Below are positions 1 through 7,734 of a stretch of 64,000 bases of DNA, in pieces (positions within the stretch are counted from its first letter, which is position 1; the number at the start of each line of letters is the position of its first letter). The position numbers and the translations under genes were made by a program. Origin of the DNA: DAOUET01 sp034430155 (lineage in GTDB: Bacteria; Chloroflexota; Anaerolineae; Anaerolineales; UBA4823); the NCBI GenBank assembly GCA_034430155.1, contig DAOUET010000145.1:1-64000 (forward strand), given 5' to 3'. The notes under the pieces are model-generated. The model was not told where the DNA came from and ran no database searches. It was given only the letters and a program-made list of their open reading frames with translations.

Positions 1-4
1 ATAC

Positions 5-30
5 TGTAATGGACCCCAAAAACCGGACAC
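5..30 (+). mobile_element. Left terminal end of an IS3-family insertion sequence (remnant)
   Basis: The segment begins TGTAATGGACCCC and continues with an A-run and CCGGACAC. This is the usual form of the terminal inverted repeat in the IS3 family (IS150-like ends start TGTA followed by GGACCCC or GACCCC). It stands 41 bases before a matching orfA start. No right-hand terminal repeat and no orfB are visible, so only the 5' tip of the element survives. The family call is an inference from end sequence plus the truncated reading frame. Confidence 0.6.
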
Positions 31-70
31 ATAGCTAAGTAAAAGCTATGATCCACGAAAGAGGTCCAGA

Positions 71-175
71 ATGGCAACACGGAGAAAATTTTCAGCAGTA
101 TTCAAGGCACAAATAGTTCTAGATATGCTGACCGAGCAAAAGAGCGCCACCCAAGAAGTGCATAGTGTCCCCTGA
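71..175 (+). pseudogene. Truncated IS3-family transposase OrfA (N-terminal 34 residues)
   Basis: The frame starts MATRRKFSAVFKAQIVLDML, the typical opening of the helix-turn-helix OrfA of IS3/IS911-type transposases, where basic residues precede the conserved (F/Y)SxxFKAxxV motif. A complete OrfA has about 90-100 residues. Here homology stops after the residues TQEV and a TGA follows four codons later, at the point where the flanking sequence changes character. The last residues (HSVP) probably come from the fused flanking DNA. It cannot encode a functional transposase. The AGGTCCAGA just before the ATG is a plausible remnant ribosome-binding site. Confidence 0.65.
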
Positions 176-304
176 AAGTAGCCGACCGATAGCCAGTGGA
201 AGTCCAGACGTGAATATAGCAATCTCAGGGTGAGTCTGTGCATAAGCTGGTGGGGACCTGTCAGATCTGTGGCGACGGCAGCAAAATTAATCCTGGAGAA
301 TTAA

Positions 305-820
305 GTGGCTGAACGCACCCCAAACCCATTGGCTAGCGCTGTCCTGCTGCGGGATGTGACAGAGGGCGACCTCCCCATCTTCTTCGAACACCAACTGGAC
401 CCGGACGCAACCATCCTGGTTGCGTTCCCTTCCAGGGACCGTGACGCCTTCATGGCGCATTGGACCAAGATTTTGGTTGACGAGACCATTATCAATAAAA
501 CCATCCTCTTCAACGATCAGGCAGTTGGTAATATTGTGAGCTTTGAACAGGATGGCAAACCACAAGTGGATTACTGGCTCGGGAAGGAATATTGGGGTAA
601 AGGGGTCGCCACCCAGGCGCTATCGGCGTTTTTAGGTCACGTAGCAGCGGTCCCCCTGTATGCCCATGTCGCCAAAGGCAATATCGCCTCCATCCGGGTC
701 CTGGAAAAATGTGGTTTCACGATGGTCAGAGAGGACAAGGGGATTGCCAAAACAGGTGACGATGAAGTCGAAGAATTTATTTTGAAACTAAGTGCTAGGA
801 AAAGCAACAAAGCGCTATGA
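305..820 (+). CDS. GNAT-family N-acetyltransferase (RimJ/RimL type)
   Basis: This 171-residue protein should transfer an acetyl group from acetyl-CoA to an amine. The acceptor cannot be told from sequence. The GNAT core is visible: an early beta-strand (VLLRDVTEGDLPIFF), then a central strand, then motif A in the form YWGKGVATQAL near residues 96-106, which binds the pyrophosphate of CoA. The end carries the usual NIASIRVLEKCGF segment seen in RimJ/RimL and aminoglycoside-type GNATs. The start is GTG at 305, chosen because GGAG lies about six bases upstream. It is monocistronic and converges on prmA. The gene follows closely on the IS3 scrap, which could have altered its native promoter. Confidence 0.85.
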   Translation: MAERTPNPLASAVLLRDVTEGDLPIFFEHQLDPDATILVAFPSRDRDAFMAHWTKILVDETIINKTILFNDQAVGNIVSFEQDGKPQVDYWLGKEYWGKGVATQALSAFLGHVAAVPLYAHVAKGNIASIRVLEKCGFTMVREDKGIAKTGDDEVEEFILKLSARKSNKAL

Positions 821-939
821 TCGTAGTTGGTTGCCCGTCCCTTTCTCCCTCATACTTACCACCTTTGTGTACTTCCTGGTAAATAGGTATATACACCCCC
901 TTCCCCTCACTGCCTGATTAGATGATCCGTTTTATACTC

Positions 940-1869
940 TTAATTACCCCACACCAGCGTTACCCAATCCTCCCTCTGGCGCTTCTCGATTAATTTCAAA
1001 CCCTGCTCTTCCCCCACCCGCTCTACCTCCCCGGCCTGCTCTGCCAGTATCCCTGATAAAACCAACCGCCCTCTTTGGCTGACCAGCTCCCCCAGCCCCT
1101 CACCTAACAATCGCACCAGCACCGGCGCCAGGATGTTGGCCACCACCAACCCCGCCTGCCTAATGGAAAACCTACCCGCGCGGATTTCGGCTACCGAACC
1201 ATGACCAATCTCCAATCGAGCCGAGACCTGGTTACTGGCCGCGTTTTCCTGGGCGACCCCCAGCACCTGCGGATCACGATCTACCCCCAGGGCATGCTTT
1301 GCCCCCAGCTTCACAGCTGCGATCGCCAGGATCCCCGAGCCGCAGCCCACGTCAATCATGAACTCTGGAGGGGCAGCTTGGCTGGCATAGAAATCATCCA
1401 AGATCTCCAGACATAGCTGCGTGGTGGGGTGAGTGCCGGTGCCGAAGGCCATGCCTGGCTCGATGCGCACGATGGTACGATCCGGTTCTTGCGCCTCCAT
1501 CCAGGCCGGTAGGATCAGCAGGCTCCGCCCTATCGCCAGCGGCCGGTAATGCCCTTTCCAGGCCTCCGCCCAGTCCTCTTCCTGAACCAGCCTGAACTGG
1601 GGGGCTGGCAATGGGCGGATGCGCCCCAGGTACCACAGCGATTCTTCCAGGCGCTGGCGGTTTCCCTCCAGGTCGTCATCTACTGGCAGGTAGCCGCATA
1701 CTCGCAAGGGGCCGGCCATTTGGCCCTCAGCCTGGCCCTCGGCGATGATCTGGGTGCTTTCGATCACCACCCCGTTGGGCACAAAACGCGCCAGCACTTC
1801 GGCCACCGCCTCGGCCATCTCGCCGTCAACAATCAGGCTTACTTCCAACCAGGCTGAACTTTTCGCCAT
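940..1869 (-). CDS. prmA: Ribosomal protein L11 methyltransferase
   Basis: PrmA transfers methyl groups from S-adenosylmethionine to amino groups of ribosomal protein L11. The 309-residue length is normal. Residues 1-95 form the poorly conserved L11-recognition domain. The linker carries EDWAEAWKGHYRP (98-110). The family signature EPGMAFGTGTHPTT spans 137-150, and the SAM-binding motif DVGCGSG lies at 173-179. VVANILAPVL is the post-I catalytic motif corresponding to the (D/N)PP(Y/F)-like loop. It is the last gene of the hrcA-grpE-dnaK-dnaJ cluster, 89 bases after dnaJ, an arrangement also known in Firmicutes. No clear Shine-Dalgarno precedes the ATG; instead a GC-rich palindrome lies just upstream. 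Confidence 0.95.
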   Translation of the reverse strand: MAKSSAWLEVSLIVDGEMAEAVAEVLARFVPNGVVIESTQIIAEGQAEGQMAGPLRVCGYLPVDDDLEGNRQRLEESLWYLGRIRPLPAPQFRLVQEEDWAEAWKGHYRPLAIGRSLLILPAWMEAQEPDRTIVRIEPGMAFGTGTHPTTQLCLEILDDFYASQAAPPEFMIDVGCGSGILAIAAVKLGAKHALGVDRDPQVLGVAQENAASNQVSARLEIGHGSVAEIRAGRFSIRQAGLVVANILAPVLVRLLGEGLGELVSQRGRLVLSGILAEQAGEVERVGEEQGLKLIEKRQREDWVTLVWGN

Positions 1870-1877
1870 ATCAAAAG

Positions 1878-1897
1878 GGGGCGGGCATGCCCGCCCC
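1878..1897. repeat. Perfect 20-bp GC-rich palindrome between dnaJ and prmA
   Basis: A self-complementary 20-mer centred on GCATGC (GGGGCGGGC then its mirror) sits eight bases upstream of the prmA start and 61 bases after the dnaJ stop. On the mRNA it would fold back on itself completely. It has no T-tract on the minus strand, so it is not a standard terminator. It could be a mobile REP-like palindrome or a processing/attenuation hairpin that tunes prmA relative to the chaperone genes. Only one exact copy was noticed in this window; a shorter related stem (GGGCGGGTT with AACCCGCCC) follows groEL. Confidence 0.6.
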
Positions 1898-1958
1898 TAC
1901 CTCACCTTGAATTTCATTGAAGGGTCGCCAGATACCGGTCTGTTCTCCCGGTTGGGAT

Positions 1959-3077
1959 TTATCCGCCCAGGGCGTCTTTCAGCCAATCCAGAAAGCTGCG
2001 CTCCTGCGGTTTCACTTCACTTCCCAGACTTTCTGCCAGCTTCTCGAACAGTTCTCGTTGGTCGCTCGACAAGTGGGTTGGCGTGACCACATTGATCACC
2101 ACCATCTGATCGCCACGCCCATTACCGCGCAGGTGAGGCACGCCCTTATTACGCACCCGCAGCACTTTGCCCGGTTGGGTTCCGGAGGGGATGCGTAATT
2201 TCTCGGGGCCATCCACAGTCGGCACTTCCACCTCCGCCCCCAAAGCGGCCTGCGCCATGTTGATCTCCAGATCCAGCATGATGTCGGTGTTGCGCCGGCG
2301 GAAATACTTGTGCGCTTTGACGTTTATGCCCACATACAGGTTGCCGTTTGGCCCGCCGTTGACGCCTGGCTGACCTTCACCGGCCAGTCGAATTTGATTG
2401 CCGTTATCCACCCCAGCCGGAATGCTGACCACTTTCCTGCGGTTTTTACGCTCCAGGCCGCGTCCGTTGCAGGTGTGACAGGGTGTATCAATGGTTTCGC
2501 CCTGTCCGTTGCAGGCCGGGCAGGTGGTTACCTGGACCATCGAGCCGAGGATGGTCTGGCGCACCTGGCGCACTTCCCCGCTTCCGCCGCAGGTACTGCA
2601 ACGCCTCGGAGAGGTGCCCGGCTCCGCGCCGCTGCCCTTGCAGGTGCTGCAGATTTCATCCCGGGTGATCTCGATCTCTTTTTCGACGCCGAAAATGGCC
2701 TCTTCGAAATTCAAGTCAACCCGATATTGAAGATCCGCTCCCCGGCGTGGCGTGTTGCGCGCCCGGCGCGAACTGCGCCCAAAACCGAAGACCTCCCCAA
2801 AGATATCGGCGAAATCCGGAAAATCGACCGTGAAATCCGGCATGCCCCCTGGTCCCCGCACCCCGGCATGCCCGAACTGGTCATAGGCCGTCTTTTTTTC
2901 GGGGTCGGATAGCACCGCATAGGCCTCGTTGATCTCTTTAAAACGCTCCTCTGCGTCTGGCGACTCGTTGACGTCAGGGTGGTATTGCCGCGCCAGCGTG
3001 CGAAAAGCCCGTTTGAGGTCATCCTGAGAGGCGTTGCGGGGCACACCCAGGATTTCATAATAATCCCGATCTGTCAT
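1959..3077 (-). CDS. dnaJ: Chaperone protein DnaJ (Hsp40, type I)
   Basis: DnaJ delivers unfolded clients to DnaK and stimulates its ATPase. Counting from the chosen start, the 372-residue protein has a J domain with HPD at 33-35. A short Gly/Phe-rich region follows (about 68-100). Four CxxCxGxG zinc motifs are at Cys143/146, 160/163, 186/189 and 200/203, and then comes the two-part C-terminal substrate domain. The start is placed at the ATG at 3077 because AAGGAAAG lies just upstream. An in-frame ATG 15 bases earlier has no properly spaced site. It lies 47 bases after dnaK in the HrcA-controlled operon. Confidence 0.97.
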   Translation of the reverse strand: MTDRDYYEILGVPRNASQDDLKRAFRTLARQYHPDVNESPDAEERFKEINEAYAVLSDPEKKTAYDQFGHAGVRGPGGMPDFTVDFPDFADIFGEVFGFGRSSRRARNTPRRGADLQYRVDLNFEEAIFGVEKEIEITRDEICSTCKGSGAEPGTSPRRCSTCGGSGEVRQVRQTILGSMVQVTTCPACNGQGETIDTPCHTCNGRGLERKNRRKVVSIPAGVDNGNQIRLAGEGQPGVNGGPNGNLYVGINVKAHKYFRRRNTDIMLDLEINMAQAALGAEVEVPTVDGPEKLRIPSGTQPGKVLRVRNKGVPHLRGNGRGDQMVVINVVTPTHLSSDQRELFEKLAESLGSEVKPQERSFLDWLKDALGG

Positions 3078-3124
3078 TCTTTCCTTGAACACATCCTGAT
3101 GCCGGTTAGCTGGTATTTACGCCT

Positions 3125-5029
3125 TTACACGTTCTTGAATTCACCCTCGACCACATCCTGGTCGTCATCGCCCGAATCAGAACCGGGTTGCGAGTCGCCT
3201 CCACCTTCAGCTTCGGGCTGAGGCGTCTCTTGCTGGTATGCCGCGCTCCCAATTTGTTGTACAACGCTCATTAACTCATCCGTGGCGCGGCGAATGGCTT
3301 CGGCATCCTCGCTATCCATAACCTTGCGCAGGTTGCCTACCTGATCTTCGACCTTGCTTTTCAAATCGCCAGGGACTTTATCACCCAGATCTCGCAGAGA
3401 TTTCTCGGCGGTGTAAACCGAGTTATCGGCAGTGTTGCGAGCTTCGATCAGGTCTTTGCGTCGCTTATCTTCCTCGGCGTGGGTTTCAGCTTCCTTTCGC
3501 ATGCGCTCGACTTCCTGGTCACTCAGCCCGGACGAAGCCGTGATGGTTATGTTTTGGGTCCTGCCGGTGGCTTTGTCCTGGGCGGTGACTTTGAGGATGC
3601 CATTCGCATCGATGTCGAAAGTCACTTCAATTTGCGGTACACCCCGCGGAGCCGGTGGGATGCCATCTAAATTGAATTTACCCAAAGATTTATTGTCAGA
3701 TGCCATCGGGCGCTCACCCTGCAAGACGTGGATCTCTACCTGCGACTGGCTGTCGCTGGCGGTTGAGAAGATCTGGCTTTTGCGGGTTGGGATAGTCGTG
3801 TTGCGATCGATCATCGGGCTGGCTACTGCCCCCAGAGTTTCGACTGACAGGGTTAAGGGCGTGACGTCCAGCAGCAAGATGTCCTTCACATCACCGCCAA
3901 GCACGCCTGCCTGGATGGCCGCGCCGACCGCCACCACCTCATCCGGGTTGACACCTTTGTGGGGTTCTTTATTGAAAAGTTTGCGTACAGATTCCTGCAC
4001 TGCGGGCATGCGGGTCATGCCGCCCACCAAGACTACCTCGTTGATCTTCACGGGCTCGAGGTCGGCATCTTTGAGCGCCTGTCGTACGGGACCAAGAGAG
4101 CGCTCGATCAAATCACCGGTGAGCTGCTCGAGCTTTGCTCTGGTCAGTGTCATCACCAGGTGTTTCGGGCCGCTGGCATCCGCCGTGATATAAGGCAGGT
4201 TGATTTCAGTTTGCATCATGCTGGAAAGTTCGATTTTGGCTTTTTCTGAGGCTTCTTTCAGCCGTTGCAATGCCTGGCGATCCTTACGCAGATCAATGCC
4301 GTTATCCCGTTTGAACTCATCGGCGATGTAGTCAATCACCCGCTGGTCGAAGTCATCACCGCCCAGGAAGGTATCGCCGCTGGTAGAGCGCACCTGGAAG
4401 ACGCCATCTCCCACGTCCAGGATGGAGATATCAAAAGTGCCACCGCCCAGATCGTAAACCGCGATGATCTCATCCGTTTTCTTGTCCAGGCCGTAAGCCA
4501 ACGAGGAGGCGGTCGGCTCATTGATTATGCGCAGCACTTCCAATCCGGCGATCTTGCCGGCATCTTTAGTGGCGTTGCGCTGGGCGTCGTTAAAATAAGC
4601 CGGTACGGTTATGACTGCCTGGGTGATCGACTCGCCCAAATAAGCCTCGGCATCGGTTTTCAATTTGCCCAGGATCATGGCGGAAATCTCTGGCGGTGAG
4701 TACTCTTTTTCGTCCAGCATCACCCGCATATCTCCGTTGGGCGCTTCGGTGACTTTATAAGGGATGCGCCCGATCGCTTTTTTCACCTGCGGGTCGTTAA
4801 ACTTGCGCCCCATGAAGCGCTTGATTGAAAATATGGTGTTTTCAGGGTTCACCACAGCCTGGTTCCGGGCAACCCGCCCGATCAGACGCTCGTGGTTCTT
4901 GTTCACTGCCACTACCGAAGGCACCAGCCGTTCACCTTCTGCTGAAGGGATCACGGTAGGCTCGCCGCCTTCCATCACGGCAACTACCGAGTTGGTTGTC
5001 CCTAGATCGATTCCGATGATTCTACCCAT
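3125..5029 (-). CDS. dnaK: Chaperone protein DnaK (Hsp70)
   Basis: DnaK is the ATP-dependent Hsp70 that binds exposed hydrophobic peptides. The 634-residue product opens with GRIIGIDLGTTNS, the phosphate-1 motif. It carries AVITVPAYFNDAQR, the phosphate-2 motif DLGGGTFDIS, and the adenosine motif VLVGGMTRMP. The linker reads DILLLDVTPLTL (about residues 380-395). The substrate-binding and helical lid domains follow, and the tail is acidic (GDDDQDVVEGEFKNV), as is usual for the EEVD-less bacterial forms. It lies between grpE and dnaJ in the CIRCE-controlled operon, so heat induction through HrcA is expected. Nothing is truncated or odd. Confidence 0.98.
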   Translation of the reverse strand: MGRIIGIDLGTTNSVVAVMEGGEPTVIPSAEGERLVPSVVAVNKNHERLIGRVARNQAVVNPENTIFSIKRFMGRKFNDPQVKKAIGRIPYKVTEAPNGDMRVMLDEKEYSPPEISAMILGKLKTDAEAYLGESITQAVITVPAYFNDAQRNATKDAGKIAGLEVLRIINEPTASSLAYGLDKKTDEIIAVYDLGGGTFDISILDVGDGVFQVRSTSGDTFLGGDDFDQRVIDYIADEFKRDNGIDLRKDRQALQRLKEASEKAKIELSSMMQTEINLPYITADASGPKHLVMTLTRAKLEQLTGDLIERSLGPVRQALKDADLEPVKINEVVLVGGMTRMPAVQESVRKLFNKEPHKGVNPDEVVAVGAAIQAGVLGGDVKDILLLDVTPLTLSVETLGAVASPMIDRNTTIPTRKSQIFSTASDSQSQVEIHVLQGERPMASDNKSLGKFNLDGIPPAPRGVPQIEVTFDIDANGILKVTAQDKATGRTQNITITASSGLSDQEVERMRKEAETHAEEDKRRKDLIEARNTADNSVYTAEKSLRDLGDKVPGDLKSKVEDQVGNLRKVMDSEDAEAIRRATDELMSVVQQIGSAAYQQETPQPEAEGGGDSQPGSDSGDDDQDVVEGEFKNV

Positions 5030-5099
5030 TTATAATTCCTCCAAAGTATATGATACGATTTGCACCTCGCAGTGCATTTTCAGATCCTGATTAAAGGCC

Positions 5100-5720
5100 T
5101 TATTTCGCCACCCGAACCTTTGCCGGCTGTAAAACACGATCTCCGAGCATATAGCCGCTCTGGACGACTTCAATGATCTGGCCGCTCTTGTGATCAGGAT
5201 TTTCCTCGTGCGATATGGCCTCGTGCAGATTGGGATCAAAGAGCTGCCCTTGCGCCTGCATCTCTTTAACACCTTCGGCCTCCAGGGTGGCCAACAGCTT
5301 CCGGTAAATCAGCTCGATCCCTCCAGCCCATTCGGCGCCCTGGCCCTCTGTTGGCTTGTTCTTCAAAGCCCGCTCTAGGTCATCTATAATTTCCAGATAG
5401 CGCCGGATGATGTTGCCCGCGGCAGTCTGGTGAGCCTGTTGGCGTTCGTGCTCTACCCGTTTCTTGAAGTTAGCGAATTCCGCCCGCGCTCGTTGCCAGC
5501 CATCCAAATACTCTTCGGATTTCCGGCGGATTTCTTCCAACTCTTTTCGCAAATCGGCAATATCATCTTGAACGCCTTCACCGATAACCTGTAATTCCTC
5601 CAGGGAAGATTCTTCTGCCAAGGCCTCATTGGCTTGCCCTGATTCTCCTTTTTCGTCGCTCTTGCCTTCCATTTCGATTTCGTCTAAAGCCTCTGGTTGA
5701 ACCGTTTTTTCTTTAGCCAT
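5100..5720 (-). CDS. grpE: Nucleotide exchange factor GrpE
   Basis: GrpE releases ADP from DnaK so the Hsp70 cycle can restart. The 206-residue product has an acidic, disordered N-terminus and then a long coiled coil (DLRKELEEIRRKSEEYLDGW and onward). The C-terminal beta-wing domain bears the hallmark LFDPNLHEAI and ends with the conserved VLQPAKVRVAK. The start is placed at the ATG at 5720 because AAGGAAAAT precedes it. A TTG eight codons earlier and an ATG between are possible, but their upstream GGAGG lies too close. It is the second gene of the hrcA operon, 113 bases after hrcA. Confidence 0.96.
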   Translation of the reverse strand: MAKEKTVQPEALDEIEMEGKSDEKGESGQANEALAEESSLEELQVIGEGVQDDIADLRKELEEIRRKSEEYLDGWQRARAEFANFKKRVEHERQQAHQTAAGNIIRRYLEIIDDLERALKNKPTEGQGAEWAGGIELIYRKLLATLEAEGVKEMQAQGQLFDPNLHEAISHEENPDHKSGQIIEVVQSGYMLGDRVLQPAKVRVAK

Positions 5721-5833
5721 ATTTTCCTTGTTCATCCTCCACAAGCATGGAACCCTTTAATAAATCAGCCTTTCTATGAACTAATGCTGCTCGTTTGGGT
5801 AAAATGAATAAAGCGCGCCTGCCATTGCCCAGC

Positions 5834-6868
5834 TCATTCCCCGTGCAAATCCACTACCAGATCACTCAACAAGCCAGCTACGAAGCGCACCGTTGAGATA
5901 GTGCGTCCATAAGCCATTCGGATGGGACCCAGTACACCCAACGTTCCGGTCGCCAGACCGGGAGCGCCGTAACGCGCTAATACCATCGAGCACTGGCGTA
6001 ACTCCTCCCAGGTGTCTTCTCCACCAATCAAAACCTGGACTCCGCCTACGCTGCTGGTCAAAATTGTGCGCGTCAGCAGATCCTCCAGTAAAGAACGCTC
6101 TTCAAAAACCCTCAAGGCTTGGCGGGCTCCTTCCGTTTCGGCAAATTCGGGCTCAGCCAACACGTTGGTCAAACCATCCCGGTAGACCTCCCCGCCCAAA
6201 ATGGCTGAGGAGCGTTCCATCTCTTCGCCGGTCAGCTTCAACACGTCCTGCGCCAAGGTGTCCATTAGCCCGGAGAGTGATGAAAGGCTCTCTGCATCCA
6301 ATCCTTGACAACGTTCGTTAATTTCGAGGGCAACCGCGCTCAACTGTTCTTGCGAGGCTGGCTCGGCCAGTACCAGCATCTGCTGGCGCACCTCGCCGCC
6401 CGTCAAAACCAGCACCATGAGCACCTGGCGGCCTAAAGTAGAGATCAACTCCAGGTGTTTGAAACGCGCCTTCTCTGGATGTGGGGCGGTAACCAGTGAG
6501 GCCGCCTGGGATTGGTGAGCCAGCACAGATGCAGCTAATCGCATCCACTGGTCCACATCATGGCGAGCCTGGTAAAACTGGTGGGTGATGGTGCGCTTGA
6601 TCTCCACGGGCAGGTCGGTATGGCCCATCAACTGGCGTACAAAAAATCGATAACCCTCTTCCGTAGGCTCTCTTCCCGCCGAGGTATGTGGTTGCCGAAG
6701 GTAACCCATCTCGGTCAAATCGGCCATCTCGTTTCGCACGGTGGCTGAGCTGAAGTCGAGCCTGAACTTCTCGACCAGGCGCCGCGACCCCACCGGTTGT
6801 GCCGTTTCTATGAAGTCTCGGATCACCAGGGCCAGGATCAATTTCTGCCGTTCGCTGATATCTGCCAT
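5834..6868 (-). CDS. hrcA: Heat-inducible transcription repressor HrcA
   Basis: HrcA binds CIRCE operators and represses chaperone genes until unfolded protein titrates the GroE system that keeps it active. The 344-residue product has the usual N-terminal winged helix (MADISERQKLILALVIRDFI, then VGSRRLVEKF and SSATVRNEMADLTEMGYL). A GAF-like central domain follows, ending with the conserved ILGPIRMAYGRTISTVRFV. It heads the operon with grpE, dnaK, dnaJ and prmA. It is autoregulated: a perfect CIRCE lies 15 bases upstream of its start codon. A second CIRCE in the window precedes groES. Confidence 0.97.
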   Translation of the reverse strand: MADISERQKLILALVIRDFIETAQPVGSRRLVEKFRLDFSSATVRNEMADLTEMGYLRQPHTSAGREPTEEGYRFFVRQLMGHTDLPVEIKRTITHQFYQARHDVDQWMRLAASVLAHQSQAASLVTAPHPEKARFKHLELISTLGRQVLMVLVLTGGEVRQQMLVLAEPASQEQLSAVALEINERCQGLDAESLSSLSGLMDTLAQDVLKLTGEEMERSSAILGGEVYRDGLTNVLAEPEFAETEGARQALRVFEERSLLEDLLTRTILTSSVGGVQVLIGGEDTWEELRQCSMVLARYGAPGLATGTLGVLGPIRMAYGRTISTVRFVAGLLSDLVVDLHGE

Positions 6869-6883
6869 CTTATACCCTATGTA

Positions 6884-6910
6884 TTAGCACTCTCGTAACG
6901 AGAGTGCTAA
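6884..6910 (-). promoter_or_regulatory. CIRCE operator of the hrcA operon
   Basis: The inverted repeat TTAGCACTC-N9-GAGTGCTAA matches the CIRCE consensus in all 18 arm positions, with a spacer of exactly nine bases. It lies between the -10 box and the hrcA start codon, where HrcA would block transcription. This is the standard autoregulatory site of dnaK operons in Gram-positive and Chloroflexota-type bacteria. Confidence 0.97.
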
Positions 6911-6924
6911 GTAGCGCAAATACG

Positions 6925-6953
6925 ATAATACCACGGGGGTCGCAGAACGTCAA
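6925..6953 (-). promoter_or_regulatory. Sigma70-type promoter of the hrcA-grpE-dnaK-dnaJ-prmA operon
   Basis: Read on the minus strand, the segment has TTGACG, a 17-base spacer and TATTAT, one mismatch from consensus in each box. The -10 box lies 14 bases before CIRCE, so the operator covers the transcription start. This is the expected geometry for HrcA repression of a housekeeping promoter. Confidence 0.85.
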
Positions 6954-7008
6954 GAAATCAAACCTTTAGGGCAAACCCTTCTTATAAGATGTTAACACGC
7001 CCTCAAAA

Positions 7009-7734
7009 TCAGCTGGAATATTTGCGCAGCTGTTTTAGAACTAGCGCGAAATCTTTCGGATAAGGTGCCTCAATCAACACTGTCTCCTCAATATTAGGAT
7101 GTTCGAGCCTCAAAGACCGCGCATGCAGACCCAGCCGGTCCAAGAGAGGGTTCTCTGCTCGGAAAGCCCTTTTTTGATACTTGGGTTTTATTTGAGAAAG
7201 GTAAACTCCTGCACCATCCCCGTACAAGTGGTCGCCTACGACCGGCAAGCCGAGTGCTGCCAGATGTACTCGCACCTGGTGAGTTCGTCCAGACTGGGGG
7301 TTGGCTGCAAGCAGGCTGAAGCTTCCAAAACGCTCCAATACGCATAGCCTGGTGACCGCAGCTTTACCTTTGCGTTGGTCTACAACCGTGCGATGGCGGC
7401 GATCACGATTGGGCTGCAGTCGCAAATTCACCGTCTGCTGTCGCCAGGGTGGATCGGCAGCAACCAAAGCATGGTAAATTTTCTCAATCTGCCGGTCTTC
7501 AAATTGCCTGTTTAGCGCCCGGTGCGTCTCTGCCGAGCGAGCAAAGATCATCACCCCGCTGGTGTCCCGGTCCAGGCGGTGCACCACCCACAGCCGGCCG
7601 TAAACCGGCTCTAGCAGGCCGCGCAGGTGGGGCAGGTGCGGGTCGTAGCCATCCGGCAGGCTCAGCAGCCCGGCAGGCTTATTGACCGCCAGCAGGAATT
7701 CATCATCCCACAGCACGAGCTCCTCGAAGTTCAT
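7009..7734 (-). CDS. RluA-family RNA pseudouridine synthase
   Basis: The enzyme isomerises specific uridines in rRNA or tRNA to pseudouridine. The 241-residue product has the RluA-family core without an N-terminal S4 domain, so it resembles the short RluA/TruC-type members. The catalytic motif HRLDRDTSG spans residues 52-60, with Asp55 as the nucleophile. PQSGRTHQVRVHLAALG and PVVGDHLYG are the other family signatures. The exact target position cannot be assigned. Its ATG at 7734 overlaps the end of the MFS gene by 32 bases, with AAAGGAG further upstream, so it is the third gene of a trmD-MFS-rlu unit. Confidence 0.9.
   Translation of the reverse strand: MNFEELVLWDDEFLLAVNKPAGLLSLPDGYDPHLPHLRGLLEPVYGRLWVVHRLDRDTSGVMIFARSAETHRALNRQFEDRQIEKIYHALVAADPPWRQQTVNLRLQPNRDRRHRTVVDQRKGKAAVTRLCVLERFGSFSLLAANPQSGRTHQVRVHLAALGLPVVGDHLYGDGAGVYLSQIKPKYQKRAFRAENPLLDRLGLHARSLRLEHPNIEETVLIEAPYPKDFALVLKQLRKYSS

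Noticed and set aside
2310..2912. Open frame antisense to dnaJ (200 codons)
   Set aside because: Shadow of dnaJ; no ribosome site or family match.
3432..4193. Long open frame opposite dnaK (253 codons)
   Set aside because: It is the antisense shadow of a highly biased, conserved gene; the product has no recognisable domain and no ribosome site.
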